Part shown: piece by piece, positions 6,995 to 7,999 of the stretch | Layout of the letters: each line of letters starts with the position of its first letter | How positions within the stretch are numbered: the first letter of the stretch is position 1 | Assembly: GCA_017628935.1 (NCBI GenBank) | Contig: JAGBYC010000089.1 | Coordinates: 1 to 7,999 of the forward strand | Direction of reading: 5' to 3' | DNA from: Clostridia bacterium | Lineage (GTDB): Bacteria; Bacillota; Clostridia; Christensenellales; Borkfalkiaceae | Length of the DNA stretch: 7,999 nucleotides | The notes under the pieces: generated by a model | Database searches by the model: none | The model's input: only the letters and a program-made list of their open reading frames with translations | Told to the model about the DNA's origin: nothing | Made by a program: the position numbers and the translations under genes

Positions 6995-7035
6995 GTAATA
7001 AGTTAAAGTTTACAAATGATTTTAAGGACGGCTTT

Positions 7036-7999
7036 ATGGTAAATCAAGGTTTTAACAGCGATTTATATTTAAAAATGCAATCGGAAAAAATTACCGAAAG
7101 AATTAACGACTTTGGGGGCAAACTCTACCTTGAATTCGGTGGTAAACTTTTCGACGATTTTCACGCGTCACGCGTACTTCCTGGCTTTGCACCTGATAAC
7201 AAAATAAAGATGCTTACCACCTTAAAAGATACGGCTGAAATAGTTATTGCTATTAATTCGGTTGATATTGAAAAAAATAAGGTTCGTGCCGACCTTGGCA
7301 TTACTTACGACCTTGACGTTTTACGCCTTATTGATATTTTTAGAAATTACGGTTTATACGTTGGTAGCGTTGTTTTAACACGATTTGAAGAAAGCAACGA
7401 ACCTGCAAGAAAGTTCCAACGCATACTTGAAAAATCAGGTCTTAAAGTGTATCGCCACTATAATATTAAAGGTTACCCTACTGACGTTGAATACGCCGTT
7501 TCTGACGACGGTTTTGGTAAAAACGATTATATCGAAACGTCACGCAATTTAATAGTAGTTACTGCACCTGGCCCTGGTAGTGGTAAAATGGCTACGTGCT
7601 TATCACAACTTTATCACGACTATAAGCGTGGGATTAAATCGGGCTACGCTAAGTATGAAACCTTCCCAGTTTGGAGTTTACCACTTAACCACCCTGTTAA
7701 CGTTGCTTACGAAGCGGCAACGGCTGACCTTAACGATATGAATATGATTGACCCGTGGCATTTACAAGCCTACGGCGAAACTACCGTTAACTACAACCGT
7801 GACGTTGAAGTTTTTCCAGTGCTTAATAACTTGTTTGAAAAACTTATGGGTACGTCGCCATATAAGTCGCCTACCGATATGGGCGTAAATATGGCAGGCT
7901 TCTGTATTTATGACGATAAAGCCGTGTGCGATGCCGCAAAGCAGGAGATAGTCAGAAGACATTATAACGCTCTTTGCAATATGCGTAAGGGTAACGGCA
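7036..7999 (+). CDS. UPF0371 / DUF1846 family protein, N-terminal part
   Basis: The gene runs off the right edge after 321 codons; full-length members are about 500 aa. The sequence is highly typical of the family: [15 protein letters not shown] at residues 5-19, [22 protein letters not shown] at 29-50, TRFEE at 115-119, [25 protein letters not shown] at 146-170, the P-loop-like TAPGPGSGK at 176-184, [17 protein letters not shown] at 206-222, and [18 protein letters not shown] at 239-256, ending near [16 protein letters not shown] at 274-289. The family is widespread in Bacillota and structurally known, but its biochemical function is, as far as I know, not assigned; the P-loop-like stretch suggests nucleotide or phosphate binding (inference). 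The ATG follows TTAAGGACGG. The gene is divergent from mrp with its own promoter. Confidence 0.93.
   Translation, partial: MVNQGFNSDLYLKMQSEKITERINDFGGKLYLEFGGKLFDDFHASRVLPGFAPDNKIKMLTTLKDTAEIVIAINSVDIEKNKVRADLGITYDLDVLRLIDIFRNYGLYVGSVVLTRFEESNEPARKFQRILEKSGLKVYRHYNIKGYPTDVEYAVSDDGFGKNDYIETSRNLIVVTAPGPGSGKMATCLSQLYHDYKRGIKSGYAKYETFPVWSLPLNHPVNVAYEAATADLNDMNMIDPWHLQAYGETTVNYNRDVEVFPVLNNLFEKLMGTSPYKSPTDMGVNMAGFCIYDDKAVCDAAKQEIVRRHYNALCNMRKGNG

Noticed and set aside
7762..7962. Minus-strand open frame inside the DUF1846 gene, and similar antisense or alternate-frame stretches in fhs, glnS, yqeY and mrp
   Set aside because: They lie wholly within strongly conserved genes in another frame, have no ribosome site and no recognisable protein pattern.

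Overview
The window is AT-rich chromosomal DNA that looks like an uncultured or gut-type Clostridia/Bacillota member. The evidence is: dimeric-type glycyl-tRNA synthetase, formate-tetrahydrofolate ligase, an UPF0371/DUF1846 protein, a stand-alone YqeY, a short Mrp with a clostridial-style N-terminal Cys cluster, strong Shine-Dalgarno sites, and TTGaca/TAtaAT-type promoters with 17-bp spacers. All six complete genes stop at TAA and the standard bacterial code fits. The placement rests on gene content and style only, not on a database search. I see no transposase, integrase, phage gene, CRISPR array, tRNA or rRNA.

Layout: (1) 1-397, minus strand, the first 132 residues of glycyl-tRNA synthetase. 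(2) 398-589, a divergent promoter region with one clear promoter on each strand. (3) 590-4528, a tight plus-strand operon of fhs, glnS and a CvpA-like membrane protein (gaps of 15 and 21 nt), closed by a strong hairpin at 4543-4579 that works for both converging transcripts. (4) 4578-5474, minus strand, an unrecognised 298-aa protein with its own promoter and six copies of a short E-x-L-F motif in an acidic tail. (5) 5588-6834, a minus-strand mrp-yqeY operon (2-nt gap) with its own terminator at 5530-5566. (6) 6835-7035, a second divergent promoter region. (7) 7036-7999, plus strand, the first 321 residues of a DUF1846 protein, cut by the window edge.

How the genes may connect: most are housekeeping. 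fhs supplies 10-formyl-THF for purines and fMet-tRNA, glnS and glyQS charge tRNAs, and mrp handles Fe-S clusters. YqeY is related to the tail domain of GatB and is known fused to some GlnRS enzymes, so finding glnS and a free yqeY within 2 kb, in a lineage where many members make Gln-tRNA indirectly, is of some interest. The least explained item is the 298-aa E-x-L-F repeat protein: it has the look of a scaffold or multivalent partner protein of unknown function. I did not find a clear new multi-gene system here.
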